The notes below the pieces were generated by a model that was not told the DNA's origin, did no database searches, and saw only the letters and a list, made by a program, of their open reading frames with translations. Below are positions 54,090 to 62,447 of a stretch of DNA of 64,000 nt, piece by piece; position 1 is the stretch's first letter; every line of letters begins with the position of its first letter. The position numbers and the translations under genes are program-made. The DNA is from Sulfuricurvum sp. (GTDB taxonomy: Bacteria; Campylobacterota; Campylobacteria; Campylobacterales; Sulfurimonadaceae): NCBI RefSeq assembly GCF_028713855.1, contig NZ_JAQTNN010000004.1, positions 1 through 64,000 on the forward strand. The letters run 5' to 3'.

Positions 54090-54712
54090 TTAGAAGTGTC
54101 TACAATCAACTCATTCGGCAACTCGTCCACATCCCCTGCTTCGGCAGGAAACTCTCGCTTTAAAATCGCACCACATGCTTCGATAGCTTCCAGATAGCCC
54201 TGCGCTACATTTTTCGTCTCTAAATTTTGGCGAAATGTATCGATAACCACTTGCCATGTTTCAGTAGATATTTTCGCATCGATTCCGATATCGGTGATAA
54301 TCTCGGCATATTTTTCATCAATAGAGACAAAAAATAAAATAGCTCGCCGTTTCGACGTCCGATACAATCCAAATTTTCTAAAACTCTGCTGTGCGACCAA
54401 TGCTGCTTGACGTTGTTTTACTGCAAATGGGGCTAACGCATTTGTGACCACTGATAATTGGGTAAGGATCATCAATAAAATAAAGGATGTGATCTGCCAC
54501 TGAAATATTTTTTCAATACTAAACCAATCTGTTAGCCAAAAAATCAAATGGGGGATCAATAATGCGCTCAATGCCGCAACAAAGAAGGCATATATTCTAT
54601 AATTTCCGCTTTTTTGAGTAATCACTGCGACAAACTCGCACGAGCTTTGAGCTTCGGCACTCTCTATTGCCTCTTTAATCTGAGTTTTTAGTGTCTCATT
54701 TAACTGTTTCAT
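54086..54712 (-). CDS. TPM-domain membrane protein
   Basis: The 208 residues form one TPM domain (TPM_phosphatase, Pfam PF04536) interrupted by two membrane helices (about 40-58 and 70-90). Recognisable parts are the early IKEAIESAEAQSSCEFVAVITQKSG and the later KRRAILFFVSIDEKYAEIITDIGIDAKI. It is coupled to the second TPM gene and to lemA upstream, a frequent trio. The biochemical role of the trio is uncertain. Confidence 0.82.
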   Translation of the reverse strand: MKQLNETLKTQIKEAIESAEAQSSCEFVAVITQKSGNYRIYAFFVAALSALLIPHLIFWLTDWFSIEKIFQWQITSFILLMILTQLSVVTNALAPFAVKQRQAALVAQQSFRKFGLYRTSKRRAILFFVSIDEKYAEIITDIGIDAKISTETWQVVIDTFRQNLETKNVAQGYLEAIEACGAILKREFPAEAGDVDELPNELIVDTSN

Positions 54713-55593
54713 TAACTCCCCAATCCATCTAATAAATCACCGATATCGACACTAGAACCGCCACCGCCGAAACTGCCGCCACTCCCACTAAAAATATCAA
54801 ACGAATCACTGCTCATTGATCCAGACGAATTGCCAATTGTATCGATAATAGAACCAAAGTCAGAATTTTTGTTAGAGAAGTAGGTAATGATAAATACAAT
54901 CAAACCCACAATTGCGCTAATTATTACTAGATGGCTTGCTATCCAAATTAACATACCGACGATTCCTCCAATAAAGAGTGAAGCCGTCAATTTAAGAATA
55001 ACCATCACTTGTTTTGAAAAATAATAGGTACCTGCCCAAAAAATTAAAACTAAAAGTGGTATCAATGCAATTAAAAGAATATAGAAAAGGTGCGATTTTT
55101 CCTTGACAGGTTCTGCCTGATACTCTTTTGAAATAATTACTTTGATTTCTTCCATCGTATCTTTGATACCACCATAAACATCTTTTTGTTTAAAACGTGG
55201 AACCATTTTCGTTAAGATTAGATCATTTGCTTGAGCATCCGTAATATCACCTTCTAGCCCATACCCAACCTCAATACGGACTTTGTGATCATTCGGTGCG
55301 ATGATAATCAAAAGACCGTTATTCTTATCTTTCTGCCCTATTTTCCAGTAGCGTCCGAGCTGATAGCCGTAATCAGAGATATCGTACCCTTCCAGTGATT
55401 TGAGAGTGACAACGACGACCTGAGCAGTGCTGTTATCTTCGATCGTTTTCGAGAGTTCGGATAGGGATTGTTCCTGATCTGGTGTAAGCAATTCTGCCTG
55501 ATCGACAACACGACCACTCAGCTCTGGAAAGGTTGGAGCCGCCCAAGTGGCAACTCCGATAAAAAAGAGAAGAGTTACAAAAAAACGTATCAT
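54712..55593 (-). CDS. TPM-domain protein, YgcG family
   Basis: The 293-residue protein has a signal peptide (1-18, ending TWA) and a periplasmic TPM domain (about 20-160, LSGRVVDQAELLTPDQEQSLSELSKTIEDNSTAQVVVVTLKSLEGYDISDYGYQLGRYW). Two or three membrane helices (175-245) and a Gly/Ser-rich tail ending GGSFGGGGSSVDIGDLLDGLGS complete it, typical of YgcG. It overlaps the next TPM gene and is 3 bp after lemA. Confidence 0.88.
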   Translation of the reverse strand: MIRFFVTLLFFIGVATWAAPTFPELSGRVVDQAELLTPDQEQSLSELSKTIEDNSTAQVVVVTLKSLEGYDISDYGYQLGRYWKIGQKDKNNGLLIIIAPNDHKVRIEVGYGLEGDITDAQANDLILTKMVPRFKQKDVYGGIKDTMEEIKVIISKEYQAEPVKEKSHLFYILLIALIPLLVLIFWAGTYYFSKQVMVILKLTASLFIGGIVGMLIWIASHLVIISAIVGLIVFIITYFSNKNSDFGSIIDTIGNSSGSMSSDSFDIFSGSGGSFGGGGSSVDIGDLLDGLGS

Positions 55594-55596
55594 TAT

Positions 55597-56196
55597 TTAA
55601 AACGATACAGTAGGTGCTTTTTGACTCTGCGGTTCTGCGGAAAATGTCTCTTTTACCGTCGCATCGGGATAGAGAATAGCGGCTACCCATCGACCCGGAA
55701 CGGTACGCAATTCGAGATTATATTCTTTCACGGTATCGATGTAATCACGGCGTGCAACGCTGATACGGTTTTCAGTCCCCTCCAACTGTGATTGTAATGC
55801 CATAAAGTTTTTATCGGCTTTGAGCTCAGGATAACGCTCACTTACCATCATCAGCCGTGACAGCGCACTGCTAAGTTCCCCTTGCGCTTTTTCAAATGCG
55901 GCAAATGCTTTTGGATCATTCAAAACCGCCGGAGTGATGTTCATTTGTCCCACTTTGGCACGCGCTTCAGTAACACCGACTAAAACTTCTTTTTCATGTG
56001 ATGCGTATCCTTTGACCGTGGCAACAAGATTAGGAACCAAATCGGCACGACGTTGATACTGGTTTTGTACCTGTGCCCATGAGGCTTTTGCCGACTCATC
56101 CAATGTTGGGACGCTGTTCATATGCCCCGCAAACATCATCACGATTGCTCCAATGATGACTGCCGCTAAAATTCCGCCGATTGCTTTCATACACAC
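55597..56196 (-). CDS. LemA-family protein
   Basis: The 199-residue protein has one N-terminal membrane helix (about 7-25) and a helical-bundle LemA domain with the hallmark WAQVQNQYQRRADLVPNLVATVKGYASHEKEVL and RRDYIDTVKEYNLELRTVPG. It heads a lemA-ygcG-tpm operon. Probably membrane-tethered with the domain outside the cytoplasm. Function in bacteria is poorly defined. Confidence 0.9.
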   Translation of the reverse strand: MCMKAIGGILAAVIIGAIVMMFAGHMNSVPTLDESAKASWAQVQNQYQRRADLVPNLVATVKGYASHEKEVLVGVTEARAKVGQMNITPAVLNDPKAFAAFEKAQGELSSALSRLMMVSERYPELKADKNFMALQSQLEGTENRISVARRDYIDTVKEYNLELRTVPGRWVAAILYPDATVKETFSAEPQSQKAPTVSF

Positions 56197-56246
56197 CCTT
56201 TTACTATTAATAATGATAAATTGTAACTGTTTTTTGTTTAAAAAAA

Positions 56247-56894
56247 CTAAATTGGATTAATCTCTCCGACTATTCCCATCATCCCCCGCCCTTTCTCCGA
56301 TAAAAACGGGGCAATATGGATTTTAAACATCGTCTCTTTTGTCTCCCGTATCGACTCACGACTCACTTCGCCATCCATCGAGGCAAACACTTGCCAATAC
56401 GCCGTAACAAACCAATAGAGCTTGGCACGTAGAGGAATATCCTCTTTAGCTATATTTTCTAAAATCTCTTCGCTAATAAGGAATCTAATTAGCCCTGTTA
56501 TCTGAATAATCCGTTTCTCTTGGTTAGCGACAAAGACCTTTTTTAACTCGCTATCGAGTGCCATCAACACCGGAGCATCTCGCATAAAAAATCGGTATTC
56601 CCAAAACAAATCCCCAAAATGCTCTTGCGATTCATCCAATACCCTCAAAGGGTTATCAGAACTAACCATTTTTTCAAAACTTTTTGATAATTCCATCCGC
56701 TGAGACATATCAGAATAAATTTCTCGGATGATTTCCTCTTTATTGCGGTAATGATAGTAAAGATTCCCCGCAGAAATTCCCGCCGCTTTGGCAATATGGT
56801 TAGTTGTGATAGAGAGTGAATCATGGGCATTAAACAGCTCTATCGCCGTGCTTTTAATCCGCTCTTTAGTCGTTATCTTTTTTGGCTTTGTCAT
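56247..56894 (-). CDS. TetR-family transcriptional regulator
   Basis: The 215-residue regulator has an N-terminal TetR helix-turn-helix (about 10-55, KERIKSTAIELFNAHDSLSITTNHIAKAAGISAGNLYYHYRNKEEIIREIY) and a helical ligand-binding domain with the FFMRDAPVLMALDSELKK segment common in lipid- or solvent-responsive members. It is divergent from the DinB-like gene and probably controls it and itself through the inverted repeat at 56942. Confidence 0.88.
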   Translation of the reverse strand: MTKPKKITTKERIKSTAIELFNAHDSLSITTNHIAKAAGISAGNLYYHYRNKEEIIREIYSDMSQRMELSKSFEKMVSSDNPLRVLDESQEHFGDLFWEYRFFMRDAPVLMALDSELKKVFVANQEKRIIQITGLIRFLISEEILENIAKEDIPLRAKLYWFVTAYWQVFASMDGEVSRESIRETKETMFKIHIAPFLSEKGRGMMGIVGEINPI

Positions 56895-56941
56895 GGGAAA
56901 ATTCTACCATATTTAGAGTACATATACGAATTATATTTTAC

Positions 56942-56965
56942 AAATTAGAGTATTTGCACTAATTT
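56942..56965. promoter_or_regulatory. Candidate TetR operator
   Basis: AAATTAG and CTAATTT are seven-base inverted repeats separated by ten bases, centred in the divergent region between the TetR gene and the gene at 57027. Arm length and spacing suit a TetR dimer. The AT-rich setting lowers certainty. Confidence 0.45.
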
Positions 56966-57026
56966 TAAGATTTAATTTAGAAAATTGAGACTACTATGCA
57001 CCTATCTGATTGGGCGAGGAGCTGAT

Positions 57027-57599
57027 ATGGTACAGGGAAAACCGGGTGATGGATTGCCGCGAGGAGAATTTTTACTCATACGGCTATTGTTGATTCCGCT
57101 GGTGCGGACATTTTTTACATGGCAAATCGCTTTTTGGCTTTTTAAACGCGAAGCACGTATTATCATCTCTCTTTTGGAGGGGTTAGAAGAAGTGGAGCGG
57201 TTGCAACAAGTCGTTATCGACAAAACGTTCGCCATCGAAGATCACTCACGCCAATTTTCCCTCAACATGGTTATAGAGCACCTCTGCATCACGGGACGAA
57301 AAGTGATGGGGATTATCACCGCCCTATCCGAGGAGAGAGAATACAGTGAAATCGTCACGATAGCAGGGGTAAAACCGTTCGCCAACCGTTCCGGTACACT
57401 CGATGATTTTAAAGCCTTTATCGATGAATACCAAACCTTTTTCAATGCTTTGCCAAAATATCACTCCAAAATGACCAAACCCCATCCATGGTTCTACTCG
57501 TTCAACAACTTCGACTGGAACTCGTTTATGTACATGCACACCTTCATCCACCGACGACAAATCCAAGCGATCATTAAAGCGTTAAAGGAGCACCGATGA
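57027..57599 (+). CDS. DinB-like four-helix protein
   Basis: The 190-residue protein is a helical bundle resembling the DinB/DUF1569 type, with metal-ligand-like histidines: EDHSRQFSLNMVIEHLCITGRKV (first helices), KMTKPHPWFYSFNNFDWNSFMYMHTFIHRRQIQAII (last helix). Start at 57027 is chosen because GAGGAG precedes it; a longer in-frame start lacks a site. DinB-fold proteins are often thiol-dependent transferases. It overlaps the next small gene by 4 bp and may be TetR-controlled. Confidence 0.66.
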   Translation: MVQGKPGDGLPRGEFLLIRLLLIPLVRTFFTWQIAFWLFKREARIIISLLEGLEEVERLQQVVIDKTFAIEDHSRQFSLNMVIEHLCITGRKVMGIITALSEEREYSEIVTIAGVKPFANRSGTLDDFKAFIDEYQTFFNALPKYHSKMTKPHPWFYSFNNFDWNSFMYMHTFIHRRQIQAIIKALKEHR

Positions 57600-57799
57600 G
57601 CAACACATTCGGAACGATCTGCCGTGTCATAGGTTTGTTTATACTTTTACTAAGCGGATGGTTTTTAGCGGTAACGGCACTCTATTGTTTAGTTATTTTG
57701 ATGATCGGAGCCACATTTGAGTGGAGTCATGTCGGAATACTATTTGGTGTGGTTGTGATCGGGAGAATGTTTTACCCTCGTAATGTTTTTAAGTGGTAG
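57596..57799 (+). CDS. Small membrane protein
   Basis: The 67-residue product has two hydrophobic helices (about 10-40 and 46-58) and a short basic tail PRNVFKW. Translationally coupled to the DinB-like gene by a 4-bp ATGA overlap, which supports it as real. No family recognised. Confidence 0.6.
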   Translation: MSNTFGTICRVIGLFILLLSGWFLAVTALYCLVILMIGATFEWSHVGILFGVVVIGRMFYPRNVFKW

Positions 57800-57868
57800 A
57801 GGTTATGCGACACTAATATCATTTCATTTTTTCAGCATCGTTTATTTCACATTTTTGTGTTTATTAGT

Positions 57869-57874
57869 TATAAT
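57869..57874 (+). promoter_or_regulatory. -10 element of the AT-rich membrane-protein gene
   Basis: TATAAT, 35 bp upstream of the ATG at 57910, in an AT-rich stretch. Confidence 0.4.
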
Positions 57875-57909
57875 CAAACATAAATTTGTTCTTAATATAA
57901 AGGCTTAGA

Positions 57910-58677
57910 ATGATAGACTCGCAAGAAACTCCACCTCTTTTTTATCATAATAATTTTAATATTATCGACATCATAAAAACAGGTTTCCAGTATACAAATG
58001 GATTTAAAGCTACTGCTTGGAAAGTTATATTTATATTAGCAACAATTATGTATATTCTGTATAAATTAGCGTGGTTTATTTTTCCTGATCTCAAACCTTA
58101 TTCCGAACAAGTTAAAGAAAGTTTTAATATCATCGATTTTATTGTTATACCTGTAATAGCACCTCTCATGACTGGTTTTGATATGATTATCATCAACTAT
58201 TTAAGGGGTAAAAATGTATCCTATAAATCTATATTCCAATATTATCCAATCATATGGAAATTATCATTAGCTAGTTTATTTGTATATTTAATACAAGATG
58301 TTATCTCACTAATTACAAATTCAATTGGCAATTATTTGCACTTAAAGTGGTTCGTCATTATGTCTTATATATTATCTATGATAATTACAACAATATATAT
58401 GTTTACCTTACCTCTTATTGCCGACAAAAGCTTAAAAATATGGGATGCAATGGAGCTATCACGTAAAGCAGTCTTTGCCCATTTTTTCAGCATCATAATT
58501 TTATATATTTTATTAGTAATTATCACAATTTTAAGTTCAATTCCACTTGGAATTGGGATGATATGGACAGTACCAATGATGTTTATTGCATTTTATGGCT
58601 TACTATATCGTATGATGTTTGATGGAGTTAGTTACGATATTGAAAAAAAATTATCACTCAATAAGCACAATTTTTAA
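57910..58677 (+). CDS. Polytopic membrane protein of unknown function
   Basis: The 255-residue protein has about six membrane helices (around 40-58, 75-95, 117-135, 145-170, 193-215 and 218-238) joined by short loops. Layout resembles integral-membrane domains of the DUF975 or GlpQ-membrane type, but I cannot assign it. The coding sequence is visibly richer in A and T (many ATA, TTA and AAT codons) than its neighbours, which suggests a different origin. It has its own promoter. Confidence 0.6.
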   Translation: MIDSQETPPLFYHNNFNIIDIIKTGFQYTNGFKATAWKVIFILATIMYILYKLAWFIFPDLKPYSEQVKESFNIIDFIVIPVIAPLMTGFDMIIINYLRGKNVSYKSIFQYYPIIWKLSLASLFVYLIQDVISLITNSIGNYLHLKWFVIMSYILSMIITTIYMFTLPLIADKSLKIWDAMELSRKAVFAHFFSIIILYILLVIITILSSIPLGIGMIWTVPMMFIAFYGLLYRMMFDGVSYDIEKKLSLNKHNF

Positions 58678-58678
58678 T

Positions 58679-58870
58679 ATGCACCTATCCCCTATCCGAA
58701 CCGAAGCCGATTACGAAAAAATATTAGAACGTATCGATGTGTTGATGGAACAAGAACCTGAAATCGGAAGCCGTGAAGGTGACGAGCTCGAAATCCTCGC
58801 GCTGTTGGTCGAAAAATACGAAGAGCAACACTGGCAAATTGCCACACCCGATTCTAAAGTTTCGGTATAA
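58679..58870 (+). pseudogene. Truncated HigA-like antitoxin (N-terminal part only)
   Basis: The 63 residues (LSPIRTEADYEKILERIDVLMEQEPEIGSREGDELEILALLVEKYEEQHWQIATPDS) match the N-terminal half of HigA-type antitoxins of COG5499, which normally continue with a helix-turn-helix of about 50 residues. Here a stop follows KVSV before that domain. No toxin gene is adjacent and no ribosome-binding site is seen. It is probably a remnant, although a short functional antitoxin-like protein cannot be excluded. Confidence 0.55.
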
Positions 58871-58876
58871 AGTTTT

Positions 58877-59299
58877 TTACCCCTCCCCTTTATCCACTCT
58901 CCCCCGCATCTTCTTGATATTCCCATGCTTCGTTTTACTATCCATCCGTCGCTTCTGTGAGTTCTTCGTCGGTTTGGTTGGTTTGCGCTTTTTCTGGACT
59001 ATGGTGACGCTTTTAATCAGTTCTTTGAGCCGCTCCAATGCCGCTTCTTTATTTTCTTCCTGACTTCTCGATTCTTGAGATTTGATGTTGATAATACCGT
59101 CTTTGGTGATACGGTGATCGGTAATAGTAAGGATACGTTCTTTGTAAAAATCAGGGAGCGATGAGGCGTTAATATCGAAGCGTAGGTGGATTGCGGTGGA
59201 GACTTTGTTGACATTTTGCCCGCCCGCACCTTGGGAGCGGATAGCGGTTATCTCGATCTCAGAGTCGGGAATGCTAACGGTGTGGGAAATGTGCAGCAT
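58877..59299 (-). CDS. arfB: Alternative ribosome-rescue factor ArfB (release-factor-like hydrolase)
   Basis: Releases peptides from ribosomes stalled on mRNAs without a stop codon. The 140-residue protein has the catalytic GGQ in [24 protein letters not shown] (about residues 26-28) but no codon-recognition domain. The basic tail (about 100-135, [24 protein letters not shown]) fits ArfB, which inserts it in the empty mRNA channel. It is 21 bp after rhlE on the same strand. Confidence 0.92.
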   Translation of the reverse strand: MLHISHTVSIPDSEIEITAIRSQGAGGQNVNKVSTAIHLRFDINASSLPDFYKERILTITDHRITKDGIINIKSQESRSQEENKEAALERLKELIKSVTIVQKKRKPTKPTKNSQKRRMDSKTKHGNIKKMRGRVDKGEG

Positions 59300-59320
59300 G
59301 TCAGATTTCTAGGAGAGAAA

Positions 59321-60700
59321 TTATCTCCCCCGTCCGCCCGATTTTTTCGGTGAAGGTTTTTTGGTATTGCCAAAGGCACTGCCTCTGGCTGAAGAGTCGC
59401 TTTTACCGGCAGGTTCATCGCGTGCGACGCGGGGTCCCCGTTTAGTGGCAAATTTCGACTGGACGGGAGCTTTTTTACGCTTGTTTCCAAATGCCCCTTC
59501 CGTTTTACCCTTTTTCTCACCCTCTTTTGAGAGACTTTTACCCCGTGTTTTTACCAGTGCGTTATCCGCAGGCGGTTCAAATCCGGGAACCAATATCGTC
59601 TCGACATTTTTGCCGAGCATGGTGATGATTTTTGACCATGAGATATGCTCTGCTGAGGAGAGAAGCGTGATGGCGAGTCCATCATTGCCTGCACGACCTG
59701 TACGACCGATTCGGTGAAGGTAATCGGTGCTAACGTGAGGGATATCGTAGTTAATAACGACGTCTAGCCCCTCGATATCGAGACCACGTGCGGCGATATC
59801 GGTTGCGACGAGGATACGGGCAGAGCCTTCTCTAAACTCACTGAGCGCACGATCGCGTGCACCGTGTTTTTTATCGCCATGGATCACGACATTTTTGAGT
59901 CCACTTGCAGTGAGCTCCGTGCTTACCTCATCGGCTTCTGCTTTGGTACGGGTAAATACGAGCACTTGAGGATAGTTGTTGGAGCCGATTAGGAACGACA
60001 ATAACTCTTTTTTGCGCTCTTTTTCGACCGGATGAACCACTTGGCGCAGTGTCATATCGGCGGCTTTGAGGTTATCGATTTCAACCAATAGCGGTTTGTT
60101 CAGGATCTTTTCACTCAACTGTTTGACTGCACCCGTCATCGTTGCTGAGAAGAGCATATTTTGGCGTTTTACGGGGAGTAAATCGATGATCTGACCTACT
60201 TCACGGATAAAGCCCATATCGAAGATCGTATCGGCTTCGTCAAATACGAGATACTCAATTCGTGATAGAGGGACATGTCCTTGTTTATTCAGCTCGATAA
60301 GACGTCCCGGAGTGGCGACAATAATATCTACCCCCTCCTCTAGCTCTTTAGCCTGACGAGCCATATTCGCCCCGCCAAATAGTGCGATACACGTAAGCTC
60401 AAGCCCCTCGGCGTAAGAGCGGATCGCCTCTGCCACTTGGGATGCAAGTTCTCGTGTCGGGACGATTACCAACGCTCTGGCACTGGCTTGTTTGGAATCG
60501 GTCGCGCTGATGAGTTTTTGGATGATCGGAAGGGCAAACGCAGCCGTTTTTCCTGTCCCTGTTTGGGCGGCACCGAGGATATCTCGACCACGCAATACGA
60601 GAGGAATCACCTGTGCTTGAATCGGAGTCGGCTCACTGTACCCTTTTGCATTAAGAGTATCTAGGAGGTGCGGGCTAAGCCCTAAAGTCGTAAATGACAT
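59321..60700 (-). CDS. rhlE: DEAD-box RNA helicase, RhlE type
   Basis: The 459-residue helicase has the Q motif (YSEPTPIQAQVIPLVL), Walker A AQTGTGKTAA (about 45-54), PTRELA, VFDEADTIFDMGF, SATMTG, DIAARGLDI and HRIGRTGRAG. The last 80 residues form a basic, Gly/Ser/Lys-rich tail (GKSLSKEGEKKGK...KKSGGRGR) typical of RhlE and absent from the DbpA at 7901. RhlE acts in RNA turnover and ribosome assembly. It lies immediately upstream of arfB. Confidence 0.9.
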   Translation of the reverse strand: MSFTTLGLSPHLLDTLNAKGYSEPTPIQAQVIPLVLRGRDILGAAQTGTGKTAAFALPIIQKLISATDSKQASARALVIVPTRELASQVAEAIRSYAEGLELTCIALFGGANMARQAKELEEGVDIIVATPGRLIELNKQGHVPLSRIEYLVFDEADTIFDMGFIREVGQIIDLLPVKRQNMLFSATMTGAVKQLSEKILNKPLLVEIDNLKAADMTLRQVVHPVEKERKKELLSFLIGSNNYPQVLVFTRTKAEADEVSTELTASGLKNVVIHGDKKHGARDRALSEFREGSARILVATDIAARGLDIEGLDVVINYDIPHVSTDYLHRIGRTGRAGNDGLAITLLSSAEHISWSKIITMLGKNVETILVPGFEPPADNALVKTRGKSLSKEGEKKGKTEGAFGNKRKKAPVQSKFATKRGPRVARDEPAGKSDSSARGSAFGNTKKPSPKKSGGRGR

Positions 60701-60818
60701 GTGGTTATTACCTTTTTGGTATTTTATTAATATATATTAACATTTTATCGCTTCAAACCTCCCATTTATGGCATTTTTTTTGCTACGATACGGCAATTGA
60801 TTTAATGGGAGAAGATGG

Positions 60819-62027
60819 GTGAGAGCACTGGCGATTTTAATAGGGTATATAACACTGACATGGGGGGCATACACCAGCGGAACAGTTTTCGATAAAGCAA
60901 CTTCCAAACCGATCGCAAATGCTATCATTATCGCAAACAGCAAAGAGTATCGAACCGACAGTAACGGCTCATTTACGGTCCCTTCAACAGGGATAATCGG
61001 AGTACGTGCGATCGGATATGACCGCAAGTTTTATAAAAGCGGCGGGAAAATGTACCTCAACCCTTTCTTACCGAAAGCCCTCTATCTCTCCAGCTTCGGT
61101 GCAACAAGCGGTAAAATCATGGGAAATGCCAAGCATCTGCTCCAAACAACGGAGATCAACGCCTTTGTTATCGATATTAAAATGGATCGGGGACAGATCG
61201 CATTTAAAACGGCAAACCCGACAGCCAATAAAATCGGGGCGCAGGATCTGATCTTGTTCAAAGATATAAAAAAGTTTATCGCCGATTTGCATAAAGAAGG
61301 GGTATACGTCATTGCCCGTATCGTTTCATTCAAAGACACCCCATACGTCACGGCCTACCCGCAGTACGGAGTGCGCACCACTGACGGGTCGCTTTTCAAA
61401 GACAAAGAGGGGCTGTACTGGATCGATGCATCACGTAAAGAACCTCGCACGTATATCCTCTCCATCGCAGCAGAAGCTGCAGCCGCCGGATTTGATGAGA
61501 TCCAATTCGACTATGTCCGTTTCCCTGATCGCAAAGGGGTAAAATTTTCGGTAGAAAACACCCAAGCCGAACGGGTCAAAGCAATTTCAGGCTTTTTAGA
61601 AGAGGCACGTCGAACACTGCTCCCCTACAACGTCTTTTTATCGGCTGATATTTTCGGATACGTCAGCTGGCATGATGCCGATATCGAGATCGGGCAACGG
61701 GTCGATGCCCTCGCACCGTATGTCGATTATCTCTCCCCTATGCTTTATCCATCAGGCTTTAATGCAGGTATCCCCGGATATCCGAATCCGGTAAAAGCCA
61801 ATTATGAGATCGTGAAAAACTCGCTCGATAAAGCACTCGAAAAATCGGGCGGATCATCCAAATCATATCGTCCATGGCTCCAAGCGTTTCGGGATTACGC
61901 CTTTGATCGCCGTATCTATGGGGACAAAGAGATTCGTGACCAAATCAATGCGTGTGAAGCGTTCGGAAGTTGCGGCTGGATTTTATGGAATCCTCGCAAT
62001 GTTTACACCGAACAAGGTCTAAAGTAA
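60819..62027 (+). CDS. Putative glycoside hydrolase (DUF4015, GH13-like barrel)
   Basis: The 402-residue secreted protein has a signal peptide (about 1-17), an N-terminal carboxypeptidase-regulatory-like beta domain (20-80, GTVFDKATSKPIANAIIIANSKEYRTDSNGSFTV) and a TIM-barrel of the DUF4015 type. The latter has AFVIDIKMDRGQIAF, the acidic EIQFDYVRFPDRKG, SADIFGYVSWHDADIEIGQ and YVDYLSPMLYPSGF. The aspartates in these motifs are the candidate catalytic residues. Start is GTG with GGGAGAAG upstream. The substrate, perhaps an envelope or exopolysaccharide glycan, is unknown. Confidence 0.82.
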   Translation: MRALAILIGYITLTWGAYTSGTVFDKATSKPIANAIIIANSKEYRTDSNGSFTVPSTGIIGVRAIGYDRKFYKSGGKMYLNPFLPKALYLSSFGATSGKIMGNAKHLLQTTEINAFVIDIKMDRGQIAFKTANPTANKIGAQDLILFKDIKKFIADLHKEGVYVIARIVSFKDTPYVTAYPQYGVRTTDGSLFKDKEGLYWIDASRKEPRTYILSIAAEAAAAGFDEIQFDYVRFPDRKGVKFSVENTQAERVKAISGFLEEARRTLLPYNVFLSADIFGYVSWHDADIEIGQRVDALAPYVDYLSPMLYPSGFNAGIPGYPNPVKANYEIVKNSLDKALEKSGGSSKSYRPWLQAFRDYAFDRRIYGDKEIRDQINACEAFGSCGWILWNPRNVYTEQGLK

Positions 62028-62058
62028 AAATGAAGTACAATAAAAAGAAAGAGGTCTT

Positions 62059-62436
62059 ATGAATTCCGAAAAAGTGATTTCCGGTTTTTTTATCATCCTT
62101 GCCCTTACTCTGAATTTCGGGTTTGTTTACGGTGATTTTGATGTTATAGCCTATCACAGTGTGTATGAACTGGTTGCCGCTATTACGGTCAACATTATCG
62201 CCACAATCATGAAATTGGGAGACAAAACCCAGACGGGGTCAGTTCTCCTTGCCACCAGTTTTGTTGCCGATTTACAACTGATCGCTGCTGCATTATTTTG
62301 GGGAATCGTCAACATGACCGGTGTGATGAGCGTAGAGCTTTTTACCATCGTCGTCTCTTTGGCAGCCGGTGCATTGGTCGCCAATGTTATATCTGTCACC
62401 CTCTTCGTCGGTGAAACGCTCTTACTTAAACGTTGA
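62059..62436 (+). CDS. DUF6394-family membrane protein
   Basis: The 125-residue protein has four membrane helices (about 7-25, 33-50, 62-85 and 92-118). Sequence and position directly before a TrkA-N channel gene match the DUF6394 proteins of Campylobacterota. It probably works with that channel, by context only. GAGGTC precedes the ATG. Confidence 0.78.
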   Translation: MNSEKVISGFFIILALTLNFGFVYGDFDVIAYHSVYELVAAITVNIIATIMKLGDKTQTGSVLLATSFVADLQLIAAALFWGIVNMTGVMSVELFTIVVSLAAGALVANVISVTLFVGETLLLKR

Positions 62437-62447
62437 TATACTGATCG

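Noticed and set aside
62381-62400. GTTATATCTGTCAC as a further Mo box
   Set aside because: Only part of the left half matches, GATACA is missing at N6, and it lies within the DUF6394 coding region.
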